Below are positions 17,568 through 25,711 of a stretch of 64,000 bases of DNA, piece after piece. Origin of the DNA: Halobacteriovoraceae bacterium (GTDB taxonomy: Bacteria; Bdellovibrionota; Bacteriovoracia; Bacteriovoracales; Bacteriovoracaceae). The notes beneath the pieces are model-generated. The model worked only from the letters and a program-made list of their open reading frames with translations, was not told the DNA's origin and ran no database searches. Each line of letters starts with the position of its first letter. Position 1 is the first letter of the stretch. The stretch lies in assembly GCA_002713145.1 (NCBI GenBank), contig PAVS01000014.1, positions 62,001 through 126,000 on the forward strand. Reading direction: 5' to 3'. The position numbers and the translations under genes were made by a program.

Positions 17568-18566
17568 TTACACCGCCTGATTTTTTCGAACCGACCACAT
17601 AAAACCATCATACCAAAAATGTATGAGGGAACAGGTGAGCCAGAACGCGCCCCAAATGGGAAGAGTTTCAGTTTTATATCTTGTGGCTCCTAGAATGAGA
17701 GAAATAAAACAAAGGGAGATGAGTAAAAACCAAGGACTGGCTTTTTTAAAAATCTTATTTAAATTCTTTCCTTCTGAATACCAAATGATTCCGTAGTACT
17801 GAATCGAGTGATAAATATTATTAATGATCAGTGCTTCTACTAAAGTGTAGTAGGTCACGGCCACGACGTTAACAAAGCCAGTGAGGGTAAACAGTATCAT
17901 CTTATTTCGAGAGGGAAGGTAGCCGGTCTTTTTAAACAAACGGATATAATATCCAATATAAAAAAGGATATAGGCGACACCTAAAAGTGTGAGCGGAAGG
18001 GTGGTATGTTGCACCATCCGAAACACCCAGTCTATGCTGATATAATCTGAGTATTCAATCGCCCTCGTCATCTCTTTGAGATCAAGAGTGGTGAGCCTCA
18101 CAATATGAGGGTAGAACTCAAGCACGAAGCATAAAATAATATCAAATCTTCTCCCTACTTTCGGAGGATTTCCGGCTTTCGCATCATAGATCCGGCCAAA
18201 GCCAAAAGTTTGCATAAAAGAATGAATTTCATCCCAAATGGGAGTGAAAGCAAAAGCGATGAGATAAATATTATTTTGAAATAAAAAGAGCAGAACAATA
18301 AATAGGGGAATCACGGTAAAGCGCAAGGGAAAACGCTTATACACATCCCGGTTGAGGTGACTGCGAGTGAAACCAATAGTGAGGTGTGCAAGTATAAAGA
18401 CATTGGCCAGCAGGATTAACCAAACTGGAGAGTTATAGTCTAAGATTTGAGATTGATCCGGTGTCCTAGGGGAAGAGAAGGCGAGGACCAAGATAAAGCC
18501 TATGAGGGGGCTAAATACAATCAATGGGTAATCGTATTTTTTACTGCTAATAAATTGTGAACTCAT
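17568..18566 (-). CDS. multi-pass membrane protein with conserved-looking His motifs, unknown
   Basis: A 332-residue protein with about eight hydrophobic segments. Three His-containing motifs stand out: DEIHSFMQTFGFGRIYD (about 116-132), IYHSIQYYGIIWY (about 250-262) and IHFWYDGFMW (near the C-terminus). Such spaced His and aromatic residues in membrane helices could bind a metal or cofactor, but I do not recognise the family. It is divergent from the RNase gene, with a 10-base perfect inverted repeat in the shared upstream region. Confidence 0.7.
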   Translation of the reverse strand: MSSQFISSKKYDYPLIVFSPLIGFILVLAFSSPRTPDQSQILDYNSPVWLILLANVFILAHLTIGFTRSHLNRDVYKRFPLRFTVIPLFIVLLFLFQNNIYLIAFAFTPIWDEIHSFMQTFGFGRIYDAKAGNPPKVGRRFDIILCFVLEFYPHIVRLTTLDLKEMTRAIEYSDYISIDWVFRMVQHTTLPLTLLGVAYILFYIGYYIRLFKKTGYLPSRNKMILFTLTGFVNVVAVTYYTLVEALIINNIYHSIQYYGIIWYSEGKNLNKIFKKASPWFLLISLCFISLILGATRYKTETLPIWGAFWLTCSLIHFWYDGFMWSVRKNQAV

Positions 18567-18570
18567 GGTG

Positions 18571-18630
18571 TTAGTTTAGCAGGCAGTTACCTCCGCGTCT
18601 TTAATTCATGAGTTTTTAACGCTAAACTAA
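18571..18630. repeat. 10-base perfect inverted repeat in divergent promoter region
   Basis: TTAGTTTAGC at 18571-18580 and GCTAAACTAA at 18621-18630, exact reverse complements separated by 40 bases. It fills most of the 98-base gap between the divergent membrane-protein gene and rng. It could be a pair of operator half-sites or a leader stem of the RNase transcript. Confidence 0.5.
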
Positions 18631-18664
18631 TTGGGTATTAATTTAAACTTAAGGTAAGACATTC

Positions 18665-20260
18665 ATGGCAAAAGAACTGGTCATCAGCCAGACTCATAAT
18701 GAGAGTCGAGTCGTGCTGATTGAAAACGGTGATATATTAGATTTTCTAATCGATCGTTCATCACCCAATACTCAACACCCCTCTGTTGGAAATATTTATT
18801 TAGGACGCGTTTTAAGGGTTTTACCTGGAATGCAGTCGGCTTTTATTGATATCGGTCATGAGCGAGCCGCCTTTCTTTACGTAGATGATGCGTATATTCC
18901 AACTTTAGAAGAGCAAAGGGATATGGCCAAAAGATTGGCCGAAAAAGAAGAAAAAGAAAAAGCAGAGAAGATCAGTCAAGCGAAAATGGGGCAGACGATT
19001 CCTGATGAATTTAGCACTTTATCTGATACGGTGGATTTAAAATACAGACCTGATATTAAAATCCAAGATGTTATTAAAGAGGGTGATGAAATCGTAGTGC
19101 AGATCGCAAAGGAGCCTATTGCCACCAAAGGGCCGCGAGTCACCAGACATATCACCTTGGCCGGAAGACATGTGGTTTATATGCCTCTGATTGAGCACGT
19201 TGGTGTCTCAAGACGAATTGAAGAGGAAGAGGAAAGAGAAAGGCTTATGGGAATTCTTGAGTCTATTCGTCCCGATGGTAAAGGAATTATCGCAAGAACC
19301 GTAGCTGAAGGTCAGTCCCATAAAACCTTAAAAAATGATTACAATTTTCTTGTCAAAATTTGGAAAGACGCTGGTAAGATTGTAGAAAAGCGCAAAGCTC
19401 CCAGCCTCATTTATCAAGATTTAAATTTTATTCAAAGGTCTCTGAGAGATATTACAGATGAAGATGTCACCAAAATCATTGTTGATAATAAAAATAATTT
19501 AAAGATGGTGGATAAATTTGTGAACCGCTATCTTCCTAACTTCTCAGGAAAGACCCAGCTTTATGATAAGGGGCAGCCTATATTTGAATACTTTAATATC
19601 AATGTGGAAATAGAGCGGGCGTTAAGCAATAAAGTCTATCTTAAATCTGGGGGAGCCCTCAATATTGATCAAACGGAAGCTCTTGTTTCTATTGATGTGA
19701 ACACGGGGAAATTTGTCGGTAAAAGAAGTTTAGAAGAGACCATTTTTAAAACAAATTTAGAAGCGGTCAAAGAGATTGCTTATCAATTAAGAGTGAGAAA
19801 CTGCGGTGGGATTATCATTATAGATTTCATTGATATGGAAAAAGAAGAGCATCGCGAGCAAGTCTATAGCGCACTTTTGGAAGCGCTTAAAAAAGATCGC
19901 GCCAAAACAAATGTTTTGCCTATTTCTGGACTTGGACTGGTTGAGATGACGAGAAAGAGAACCAGAGATACACTTTCTCGCATTATGTGTGAGCCATGTC
20001 AGTACTGTGAAGGCACCGGAAGAGTGAAAACAGTAGAAACGGTTTGTTATGAGATTTTAAGAGAGTTGCCTAAATTTATGAAAAAAAATAAAGCAGGAAA
20101 GATATCTGTTTTTGCTCATCCTGAAGTCTGTGCCAACCTCACTAGCGATGATTTTGAAGTGATCGAATCACTGGAAGAACGTTATGGAAAACAACTAGGT
20201 ATCAGAGCAGACAACTCTTATCATGTAGAACAATACGAAATCTTTGTTCAAGAAAATTAG
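18665..20260 (+). CDS. rng: ribonuclease G/E
   Basis: A 531-residue protein of the RNase E/G catalytic core: N-terminal S1 domain (about 35-135, interrupted by a charged insertion at 80-115), then the catalytic part with EALVSIDVNTGKFVG and GGIIIIDFIDM (metal-binding Asp), and the zinc link CEPCQYC. There is no long C-terminal degradosome scaffold, so it is RNase G-like in size. It processes rRNA and starts mRNA decay at 5'-monophosphate ends. SD TTAAGG lies before the ATG. The 3' end overlaps the convergent gene by 4 bases. Confidence 0.93.
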   Translation: MAKELVISQTHNESRVVLIENGDILDFLIDRSSPNTQHPSVGNIYLGRVLRVLPGMQSAFIDIGHERAAFLYVDDAYIPTLEEQRDMAKRLAEKEEKEKAEKISQAKMGQTIPDEFSTLSDTVDLKYRPDIKIQDVIKEGDEIVVQIAKEPIATKGPRVTRHITLAGRHVVYMPLIEHVGVSRRIEEEEERERLMGILESIRPDGKGIIARTVAEGQSHKTLKNDYNFLVKIWKDAGKIVEKRKAPSLIYQDLNFIQRSLRDITDEDVTKIIVDNKNNLKMVDKFVNRYLPNFSGKTQLYDKGQPIFEYFNINVEIERALSNKVYLKSGGALNIDQTEALVSIDVNTGKFVGKRSLEETIFKTNLEAVKEIAYQLRVRNCGGIIIIDFIDMEKEEHREQVYSALLEALKKDRAKTNVLPISGLGLVEMTRKRTRDTLSRIMCEPCQYCEGTGRVKTVETVCYEILRELPKFMKKNKAGKISVFAHPEVCANLTSDDFEVIESLEERYGKQLGIRADNSYHVEQYEIFVQEN

Positions 20261-21144
20261 TCTTGGGATGTCTCTCTTGCACTTAAGGACACAGGGTAGC
20301 GACCTTTTTCATGACAGATAATTTGTTTATCTGTGGTATTTGATCCAAAGTCAAAAAAGCCTAAGAGATTAAACCACGGCTCATACACTTGATCGTGAAA
20401 AAACTCTGCATGATAAAATTCACCTTTTTTATTCTCAAATAATGAAAATCTCTGAGTGGACTCATCTTCAAGAGTTGTAAAATAATTAATAATGACTTTC
20501 TGTTTTACGCCGAGATGATTTCCACTGTCATAGCGAGTAGAGAGATAACCATTTTCAATTTGATCTTTACTAACGCTATAGCGGGTCTCAACTTCTTTGC
20601 CCTTCGTATCGACTCCTCTGATTAAAAATTCTACGGATTGAGTGGATTCATTTATTTTAGGATTGAGCAGTTGGCAACGGCCAGGAAGCTCAGCGCTTTC
20701 TAGTTTTTTGTAGAAAGCTGTCAGAGTTGGCTTTGCTGTAAGCTTTTCTTTAAATTCCTCGTAACGTTTATTCACTTCATCTTTTCTCGTATTGAGAATG
20801 ATTCGTCTGGCATATTCAACACTGGTCAGAAGTTTATCTGCTTGCTCTGGAGTGAGCTCACCTTTAAAAACTTTCTTTTCTAAAGATTGCTCTATTTCAA
20901 AAAGTCCGTTCTCGGCAGTATAAAAAACTTTTTTTTGCTCAAGAAACTTATCTTCTAACAGCTGACCATATTTAATTTGGTGTTTAGGATTAAATGAATT
21001 TCTATGTTCTCTAGGCACGCTAAAGCTAAACTCCTTAATGACAGAGTTCTCAAAGAAATTCACCTTCGATTTCAAGTTTGAGTAAGTATCTGCGTGAACA
21101 AGTTGAGTTAAAATAAGAGTCGTAAGTAGGGTCAGTAATTTCAT
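20257..21144 (-). CDS. exported protein of unknown function
   Basis: A 295-residue protein with a clear signal peptide (MKLLTLLTTLILTQLVHA), so periplasmic or outer surface. The mature part is hydrophilic with many Glu and Lys and has two Cys far apart (in PGRCQLL and IICHEKG). No domain recognised. It overlaps the RNase gene by 4 bases tail to tail and is read from a short divergent region near 21145-21190. Confidence 0.7.
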   Translation of the reverse strand: MKLLTLLTTLILTQLVHADTYSNLKSKVNFFENSVIKEFSFSVPREHRNSFNPKHQIKYGQLLEDKFLEQKKVFYTAENGLFEIEQSLEKKVFKGELTPEQADKLLTSVEYARRIILNTRKDEVNKRYEEFKEKLTAKPTLTAFYKKLESAELPGRCQLLNPKINESTQSVEFLIRGVDTKGKEVETRYSVSKDQIENGYLSTRYDSGNHLGVKQKVIINYFTTLEDESTQRFSLFENKKGEFYHAEFFHDQVYEPWFNLLGFFDFGSNTTDKQIICHEKGRYPVSLSARETSQD

Positions 21145-21224
21145 ACCTAAATTATCGGTTAAGATGAAATTATATTGACCGTTTTTCTTGTGTATTGATT
21201 GATTTCAGTAACTTATCAAATGTT

Positions 21225-21252
21225 AAAAAGGTGGGGGCTAAAGCCCACCACC
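21225..21252 (-). terminator. intrinsic terminator of the acyltransferase gene
   Basis: On the minus strand, a 9-pair GC-rich stem with one bulge (21230-21252, loop TTTA) is followed by TTTTT. It begins 12 bases after the stop at 21264. Confidence 0.8.
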
Positions 21253-21263
21253 AAAATTATTTG

Positions 21264-21947
21264 TTAAAGTTTAGGGCAATTCGTTTTCAGTCTATGATTG
21301 AGGTCGGCGACAACAGCTTTTCTAAAAGGTATTCCCGTGGTTTGTTCGAACTGATTTTTATAAGCGGAGATCTCCATAATTTCTATATTCATAGCGATCT
21401 TTTTAAAGACTCTGGGGAAGAACTGACCTGGATGTTGCACATGATGAAGGCCTCCCGAGTAGGCAATCATGACTCGACCATCGTCCATTTGTTCTAAAAT
21501 TTCTGCTACTCCAGAACGAACATCCATTGGTTTTCCATGCTTGTCTAAACCATTTCCGCGCATCATTCGGCCTTCCGGTAAGATGAGAATGATATGTCTC
21601 TCTTTAATAAGTTTTAAAAAATGAAACCAGGTTTTATCTCTTTTTCGGGTGATAGGCACAAACTTGGGGCCCAGCAATTTAAAAAATAGCCCAACGAGTG
21701 GACGGTTCATGGTGACATCAGCAGCGGGGGCCACCATCTTTTTCGCCATTTGATAGAGAAAGCTTACCGGGGCAGCATCCGCATAAATGGGTTCATAGAG
21801 TGAAGTATGATTTAAGAAAATGATAAGACGAATTTGAGAAAAATCATTTTTGATCGGTCCAATCCATTCCAACTTAAGAGTGTAGAAGCATTTTGCTAGT
21901 AATTTTAACCAGAGCATGAGAATAAAGCTTATCAGGGTTCGCATCAT
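21264..21947 (-). CDS. lysophospholipid acyltransferase-like (PlsC family) with HX4E
   Basis: A 227-residue membrane-associated protein with PlsC-type motifs: FLNHTSLYEP (motif I), PITRKRD (motif II region) and LILPEGRMMRGNG (motif III). The catalytic motif HX4D is here HX4E (His, then Glu five residues on), which is unusual for the family. It probably transfers acyl chains to a lysophospholipid or related acceptor at the inner membrane. An N-terminal hydrophobic segment (about 4-22) anchors it. It has its own terminator and is divergent from the ribosomal operon at 22120. Confidence 0.75.
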   Translation of the reverse strand: MMRTLISFILMLWLKLLAKCFYTLKLEWIGPIKNDFSQIRLIIFLNHTSLYEPIYADAAPVSFLYQMAKKMVAPAADVTMNRPLVGLFFKLLGPKFVPITRKRDKTWFHFLKLIKERHIILILPEGRMMRGNGLDKHGKPMDVRSGVAEILEQMDDGRVMIAYSGGLHHVQHPGQFFPRVFKKIAMNIEIMEISAYKNQFEQTTGIPFRKAVVADLNHRLKTNCPKL

Positions 21948-22079
21948 TTAATGATGAGGGGAGTTGAACAAAAAATCAAGCTCTTAATGCACTGCAAATT
22001 TTTGTTTTTTATATTTGGTTTGCATTCATTTTTCGATGTGTTAAAAGATTCTACATTTTTAAAATCAGTATTTTAACTC

Positions 22080-22096
22080 GCTCCGCTCAGCGGGGC
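22080..22096 (+). promoter_or_regulatory. leader hairpin before rpsF-rpsR
   Basis: GCTCCGC TCA GCGGGGC forms a 7-pair stem (one G-U) with a 3-base loop, ending 24 bases before the start codon, with no T run after it. S6-S18 genes of many bacteria carry a leader RNA bound by the S6:S18 complex. This hairpin is a candidate for that role, but I cannot confirm the known motif. Confidence 0.35.
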
Positions 22097-22119
22097 TTAA
22101 TTATAACCCAGGAGAAAAT

Positions 22120-22716
22120 ATGATTTATGAACTCGCGTACGTGTTGCGCACAGAAGCTAATGAGCAAGTTCAAACGACTCTCGCTCAAGCTGTCAAAGAT
22201 GCCGTTGCAAGTGTTAACGGTGAAGTCCTTGTTGAAGATAGTTGGGGAGTGAAGTCTTTTGCTCAACCGACTCAAAACGGAACAAGAAAAGGTCAATACT
22301 TCTACGTTATGTATAAGTCTGACGGAACATCAAACCAAGAAATTGAAAGAAGAATGAGAATCTCTGAAGATGCTCTTAAATTCATGGTTGTTAATCTAGG
22401 TTTAGATCGTGATCAAGAAGCTATTGTTAAAGCTTACAAAAACCCTAACCATGATTCTGGAGAATCAGGTATGGACACTGAAAAAGAAAAGAAAATTTTC
22501 TCTAAGAGAAAGTCTTGTTGGTTTTCAGCGAAAAAAACATCTCCCGATTGGAAAGACCCTAGTACTTATTCTTGGCTTGTAAATGAGTTTGGAAAAATTT
22601 CTCCAGCTCGTGTGACTGGTCTTAGACCTAAGTACCAAAGAATGGCCACAACAGCGATAAAGCGTGGACGTTGTATGGGTCTTATCAGTTATATGTCTAA
22701 TCAAACAGCAAGATAA
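22120..22716 (+). CDS. rpsF-rpsR: fused ribosomal proteins bS6 and bS18 (with internal start for S18)
   Basis: One uninterrupted 198-codon frame encodes S6 and then S18. Residues 1-about 115 match S6 (MIYELAYVL, WGVKSFAQPTQNG, RISEDALKFMVV). Residues from about 118 match S18 (KRKSCWF, GKISPARVTGLRPKYQR, TAIKRGRCMGL). S6 and S18 are neighbours on the 30S platform, so a tethered form is structurally possible. An in-frame ATG at 22471 is preceded by TGGAG (22458-22462) with 8-base spacing and would give a normal-sized 81-residue S18, so free S18 may also be made. The first SD, CAGGAG, is strong. The order S6-S18-membrane protein-L9-DnaB matches the common operon. Confidence 0.9.
   Translation: MIYELAYVLRTEANEQVQTTLAQAVKDAVASVNGEVLVEDSWGVKSFAQPTQNGTRKGQYFYVMYKSDGTSNQEIERRMRISEDALKFMVVNLGLDRDQEAIVKAYKNPNHDSGESGMDTEKEKKIFSKRKSCWFSAKKTSPDWKDPSTYSWLVNEFGKISPARVTGLRPKYQRMATTAIKRGRCMGLISYMSNQTAR
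22471..22716 (+). CDS. rpsR: possible separate bS18 from an internal start
   Basis: Same frame as the fusion. ATG at 22471 with TGGAG 8 bases upstream gives an 81-residue protein (MDTEKEKKIF...), close to the usual S18 length of about 75-85. Whether it is used, or only the fusion is made, cannot be told from sequence. Confidence 0.4.
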   Translation: MDTEKEKKIFSKRKSCWFSAKKTSPDWKDPSTYSWLVNEFGKISPARVTGLRPKYQRMATTAIKRGRCMGLISYMSNQTAR

Positions 22717-22722
22717 TAAACT

Positions 22723-23715
22723 GTGAACCAAACTGGGCCAACTCCAAAATTTCAAACTAGTATTGGAAGACTCTTTTTTATGGGAGTTCTCTCCATTCTT
22801 TTTTGTTTAAGTGGCTTTTTGTCCGTTTTTACACCGCTGCCTGTGGGGATTTCGTCTCTTCTTTTTGGTAGAGGTATGGCCATTGGCCTTGCTCTCGTGG
22901 CCAGTGCTGTGTTTTTTACAATTATACAAAAGTTAAGTAGCGATATGACTGTTGGAAATTTATCTTTTGGATATTTTTTCATGCTCTATATGATTGTAGG
23001 TGTTTCTCTCTCTGAAATTATCCATAGAAAACTCCATCCTATTCGAGGAGTTCTTTGGGTCGGAGGATTAATTATTGCTTTCATAGGGCTTTGTCTTTGG
23101 GGTTATTTAGCGTCTCAAAATTTAAGCTTACATGAGTTTGTTCTGGGACATGTACAGGAGTTTTCAAAAACATTGGAAGGCTCACTCGCGGAAGTAAAAA
23201 AGACAAATTATGAAGGTGCTCAAGAAATTGAAACTTTGATTAAACAACCAGAGATTCTGGTTAATAAGATTATTACCACAGGGCCTGGATACTTTATCGT
23301 GGGTATTTATGCACTGACATGGATTAATATGTATTTAATGTTGCTCTTCAGAAGAATTCTTGCCCCTCAAAAAGCAGGGTATTCTGAGAAATCATTGTTG
23401 AAGTTTAAAGTGCCTGAAAAATTTATTTTTGGAGTCATACTTGGTTTAGTCATGGTTGTTCTTGGTGGACAGATTGGTCAAAACGTTGTTGATCTAGGTT
23501 ATTTCTTATTAATGGTCTTGGGTGTGTTCTATTTTTTCCATGGTATTGGAATATATTTAGAGTTTCTCGACTATGTAAGGATCACTGGTTTTTTAAGATC
23601 AATTTTAATCGTTTTAACCTTGTTAACGGCTTATCAACTTATAGCGCTTATTGGTGTTTTTGATATGTTCGTTAATTTTAGAAAGTTTTTCAAAAGAAAA
23701 AACAATAATAATTAA
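22723..23715 (+). CDS. DUF2232-like (YybS) membrane protein
   Basis: A 330-residue protein with about eight hydrophobic segments (first at about 18-40). A multi-pass DUF2232/YybS-type protein is often found between rpsR and rplI, and size, topology and position all fit. The GTG start at 22723 lies 7 bases after the S6-S18 stop with no clear SD, so translation may be coupled. An ATG at 22780 would be an alternative. Function unknown. Confidence 0.7.
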   Translation: MNQTGPTPKFQTSIGRLFFMGVLSILFCLSGFLSVFTPLPVGISSLLFGRGMAIGLALVASAVFFTIIQKLSSDMTVGNLSFGYFFMLYMIVGVSLSEIIHRKLHPIRGVLWVGGLIIAFIGLCLWGYLASQNLSLHEFVLGHVQEFSKTLEGSLAEVKKTNYEGAQEIETLIKQPEILVNKIITTGPGYFIVGIYALTWINMYLMLLFRRILAPQKAGYSEKSLLKFKVPEKFIFGVILGLVMVVLGGQIGQNVVDLGYFLLMVLGVFYFFHGIGIYLEFLDYVRITGFLRSILIVLTLLTAYQLIALIGVFDMFVNFRKFFKRKNNNN

Positions 23716-23725
23716 GGAGAAAAAT

Positions 23726-24304
23726 ATGAAAGTAATACTAACAGAAAGGGTAAAGGCATTAGGAAATATTGGTGAAATCGTAAATGTTTCTGAAGGATAT
23801 GCTCGTAACTTTCTTATTCCTAAAAGAATGGCAAAGCTTGCTGATGAAGGAAATTCTAAGCAAATGGCAGATTATCAAAAAATGCTTGCGAAAAGAATTG
23901 AAGAAGAAAAAGCAGCTGCTCAAGCTATGAAAAAAGAACTTGATGGGATGAAAATAACTGTTTTCAAAAAAATCGGTGGAAACGGAAGACTATTTGGTAC
24001 AGTAACAAATACTGAAATTGCTAAAGAGTTGGAAAAGCAAAACATCGTTATTGAAAGAAGAGTGATTCATATCCCAACTCCCATTAAAACTCTGGGAGAG
24101 TTTGAAGTTGTTGCGAAACTTTTCAGCGATGTAGAGGCAAGCTTTACTGTTAATGTTGAAATGGATCCAAAGCAGGTTGAAGAGCAACAAAAAAAGCAAG
24201 CTGCTGCAGAGAAGAAAGCTAAAGCTAAAGAAGCGAAAGCTGCTGAAGAAGCAACTGCTGAAACTGAAGAAGGTTCTTCAGAAGAAACAACTGAACAAGC
24301 ATAA
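23726..24304 (+). CDS. rplI: ribosomal protein bL9 with Ala/Glu/Lys-rich tail
   Basis: Starts at ATG 23726 after the strong SD AAGGAG. The N-domain begins MKVILTERVKALGNIGEIV with EGYARNFLIPK, and the C-domain contains KKIGGNGRLFGTVTNTEIA. The total is 192 residues against about 150 in most species: the last about 45 residues are a low-complexity Lys/Ala then Glu/Thr tail. L9 binds 23S rRNA and helps reading-frame fidelity. A terminator follows the stop by 10 bases. Confidence 0.94.
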   Translation: MKVILTERVKALGNIGEIVNVSEGYARNFLIPKRMAKLADEGNSKQMADYQKMLAKRIEEEKAAAQAMKKELDGMKITVFKKIGGNGRLFGTVTNTEIAKELEKQNIVIERRVIHIPTPIKTLGEFEVVAKLFSDVEASFTVNVEMDPKQVEEQQKKQAAAEKKAKAKEAKAAEEATAETEEGSSEETTEQA

Positions 24305-24314
24305 GTTTATACCG

Positions 24315-24352
24315 ATCTAGTCTTCTCTTATGAGGGGACTAGATTTTTTTTT
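24315..24352 (+). terminator. strong intrinsic terminator between rplI and dnaB
   Basis: A 13-pair stem (24315-24327 with 24332-24344, two G-U pairs), loop TTAT, then nine T to 24352. It ends 10 bases before the dnaB start, so dnaB is expressed either by read-through or from another promoter. Confidence 0.85.
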
Positions 24353-24362
24353 AAGGATGAAT

Positions 24363-25703
24363 ATGACTTCAAATAGAGAACTTCCTCACGATTTATTAGC
24401 AGAAAAAGCCTTTATTGGCTGTTTACTTGTGGATAATAGATCATTTGATGAGGTGGTTGATCTTGGTATTGAAGAGGGAGATTTCTACCATCCAAGCTAT
24501 GGAATTATCTTCAAGGGAATCTTTGAGCTAGCCTCCGATAGTAAGCCATTTGATTTAGTCAGTATCTGCTCAAAGCTGACTGACAATGGAAAGCTTGAAG
24601 CCGTAGGTGGACAGTCTGCTGTTTTAGAGTTGATCGAAGATACGGCCAGTTCTGCCAATATCTACCATTATGGAAAAATCATAAAAAATAAATCCATCCT
24701 CCGAAACATTGTTCGGACCTCTATGCGAATCACTGATCAAGGAATGAATTTTATTGGGGATGTAGAAGAGTTTATTGATGATGTGGAATCAAGCTTTTTT
24801 AATCTTGCAAGTAAAAGTAAAACTAACTTTGTCGTTACTCTGAAAGAATCTTTAAAAGAAAACTTGAAGCGTCTTGAAGAAGGAAAAAGAGAAGAAGGAG
24901 AAATCCTTGGTCTTTCTACTGGCTTTGATCAACTTGATCAAAGACTTCTTGGAATGCAAGCAGGACAGATGATTATTATCGCTGCTCGTCCGGGGATGGG
25001 GAAAACTGCTTTCGTACTCAATATTGCTGTGAACTCAGTCAAGCGCTCTGGGCTTCCGGCCATGATTTATTCTTACGAGATGCTCGCACCGGAATTATCG
25101 GGACGTATTCTATCGAGTGAAGCTAATATCGATTCTCGTAAGATTAGAACCAATGATTACACCGATACGGACCTTCGTAATCTCGGTTTTGCCGTGCAAG
25201 AGTTATCCAAGCACCCCATTTTTATTAATGATAGTGCGGGAACAAATCTACTTGATATCAAATCACAAGCTCGAAAAGTAAAAACAGAACAAGGTCTCGG
25301 CTTAATTGTAATTGATTATCTTCAGCTGATGCAGCCCCATGTGAAGAAGAGTTCAAGGGAGCAAGAGATTGCTGAAATTTCAAGAGGGATTAAAGAACTG
25401 GCAAAAGAATTGAAGTGTCCTATCATCGCCCTTTCTCAGCTTAACCGTTCCGCAACATCAAGAACAGATCGCAGACCCCAACTGCAAGACCTGAGAGAGT
25501 CTGGATCGATCGAGCAAGATGCCGATGTTGTTATGCTTATCCATCGGGAAGATTATTACGACGAAAATACACCTGAGAGGGGAGTGGCAGAAATAATTGT
25601 GGCCAAAAACCGTGCCGGAGAACCAGGAACCACTAAGCTGGCTTGGATTGCAGCTCAAACGAAATTTGCTCCGCTTCAGTTTGACCCTTCCGCTAATCAA
25701 TAG
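24363..25703 (+). CDS. dnaB: replicative DNA helicase DnaB
   Basis: Hexameric 5'-3' replicative helicase. The N-terminal domain begins LPHDLLAEKAFIGCLLVD. The RecA-like C-domain has Walker A RPGMGKTAF, Walker B GLIVIDYLQLM, SQLNRS and EQDADVVMLIHRE. No intein. ATG 24363 is chosen because AAGG at 24353-24356 lies 6 bases before it; an in-frame ATG at 24330 falls inside the terminator stem and is unlikely. Length (446 from this start) is normal. Confidence 0.95.
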   Translation: MTSNRELPHDLLAEKAFIGCLLVDNRSFDEVVDLGIEEGDFYHPSYGIIFKGIFELASDSKPFDLVSICSKLTDNGKLEAVGGQSAVLELIEDTASSANIYHYGKIIKNKSILRNIVRTSMRITDQGMNFIGDVEEFIDDVESSFFNLASKSKTNFVVTLKESLKENLKRLEEGKREEGEILGLSTGFDQLDQRLLGMQAGQMIIIAARPGMGKTAFVLNIAVNSVKRSGLPAMIYSYEMLAPELSGRILSSEANIDSRKIRTNDYTDTDLRNLGFAVQELSKHPIFINDSAGTNLLDIKSQARKVKTEQGLGLIVIDYLQLMQPHVKKSSREQEIAEISRGIKELAKELKCPIIALSQLNRSATSRTDRRPQLQDLRESGSIEQDADVVMLIHREDYYDENTPERGVAEIIVAKNRAGEPGTTKLAWIAAQTKFAPLQFDPSANQ

Positions 25704-25711
25704 ATGTTAAA

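Noticed and set aside
21195-21497. A 100-residue open frame on the + strand opposite the acyltransferase gene
   Set aside because: It is antisense to a well-supported PlsC-type gene, overlaps its terminator, has no family features and no SD.
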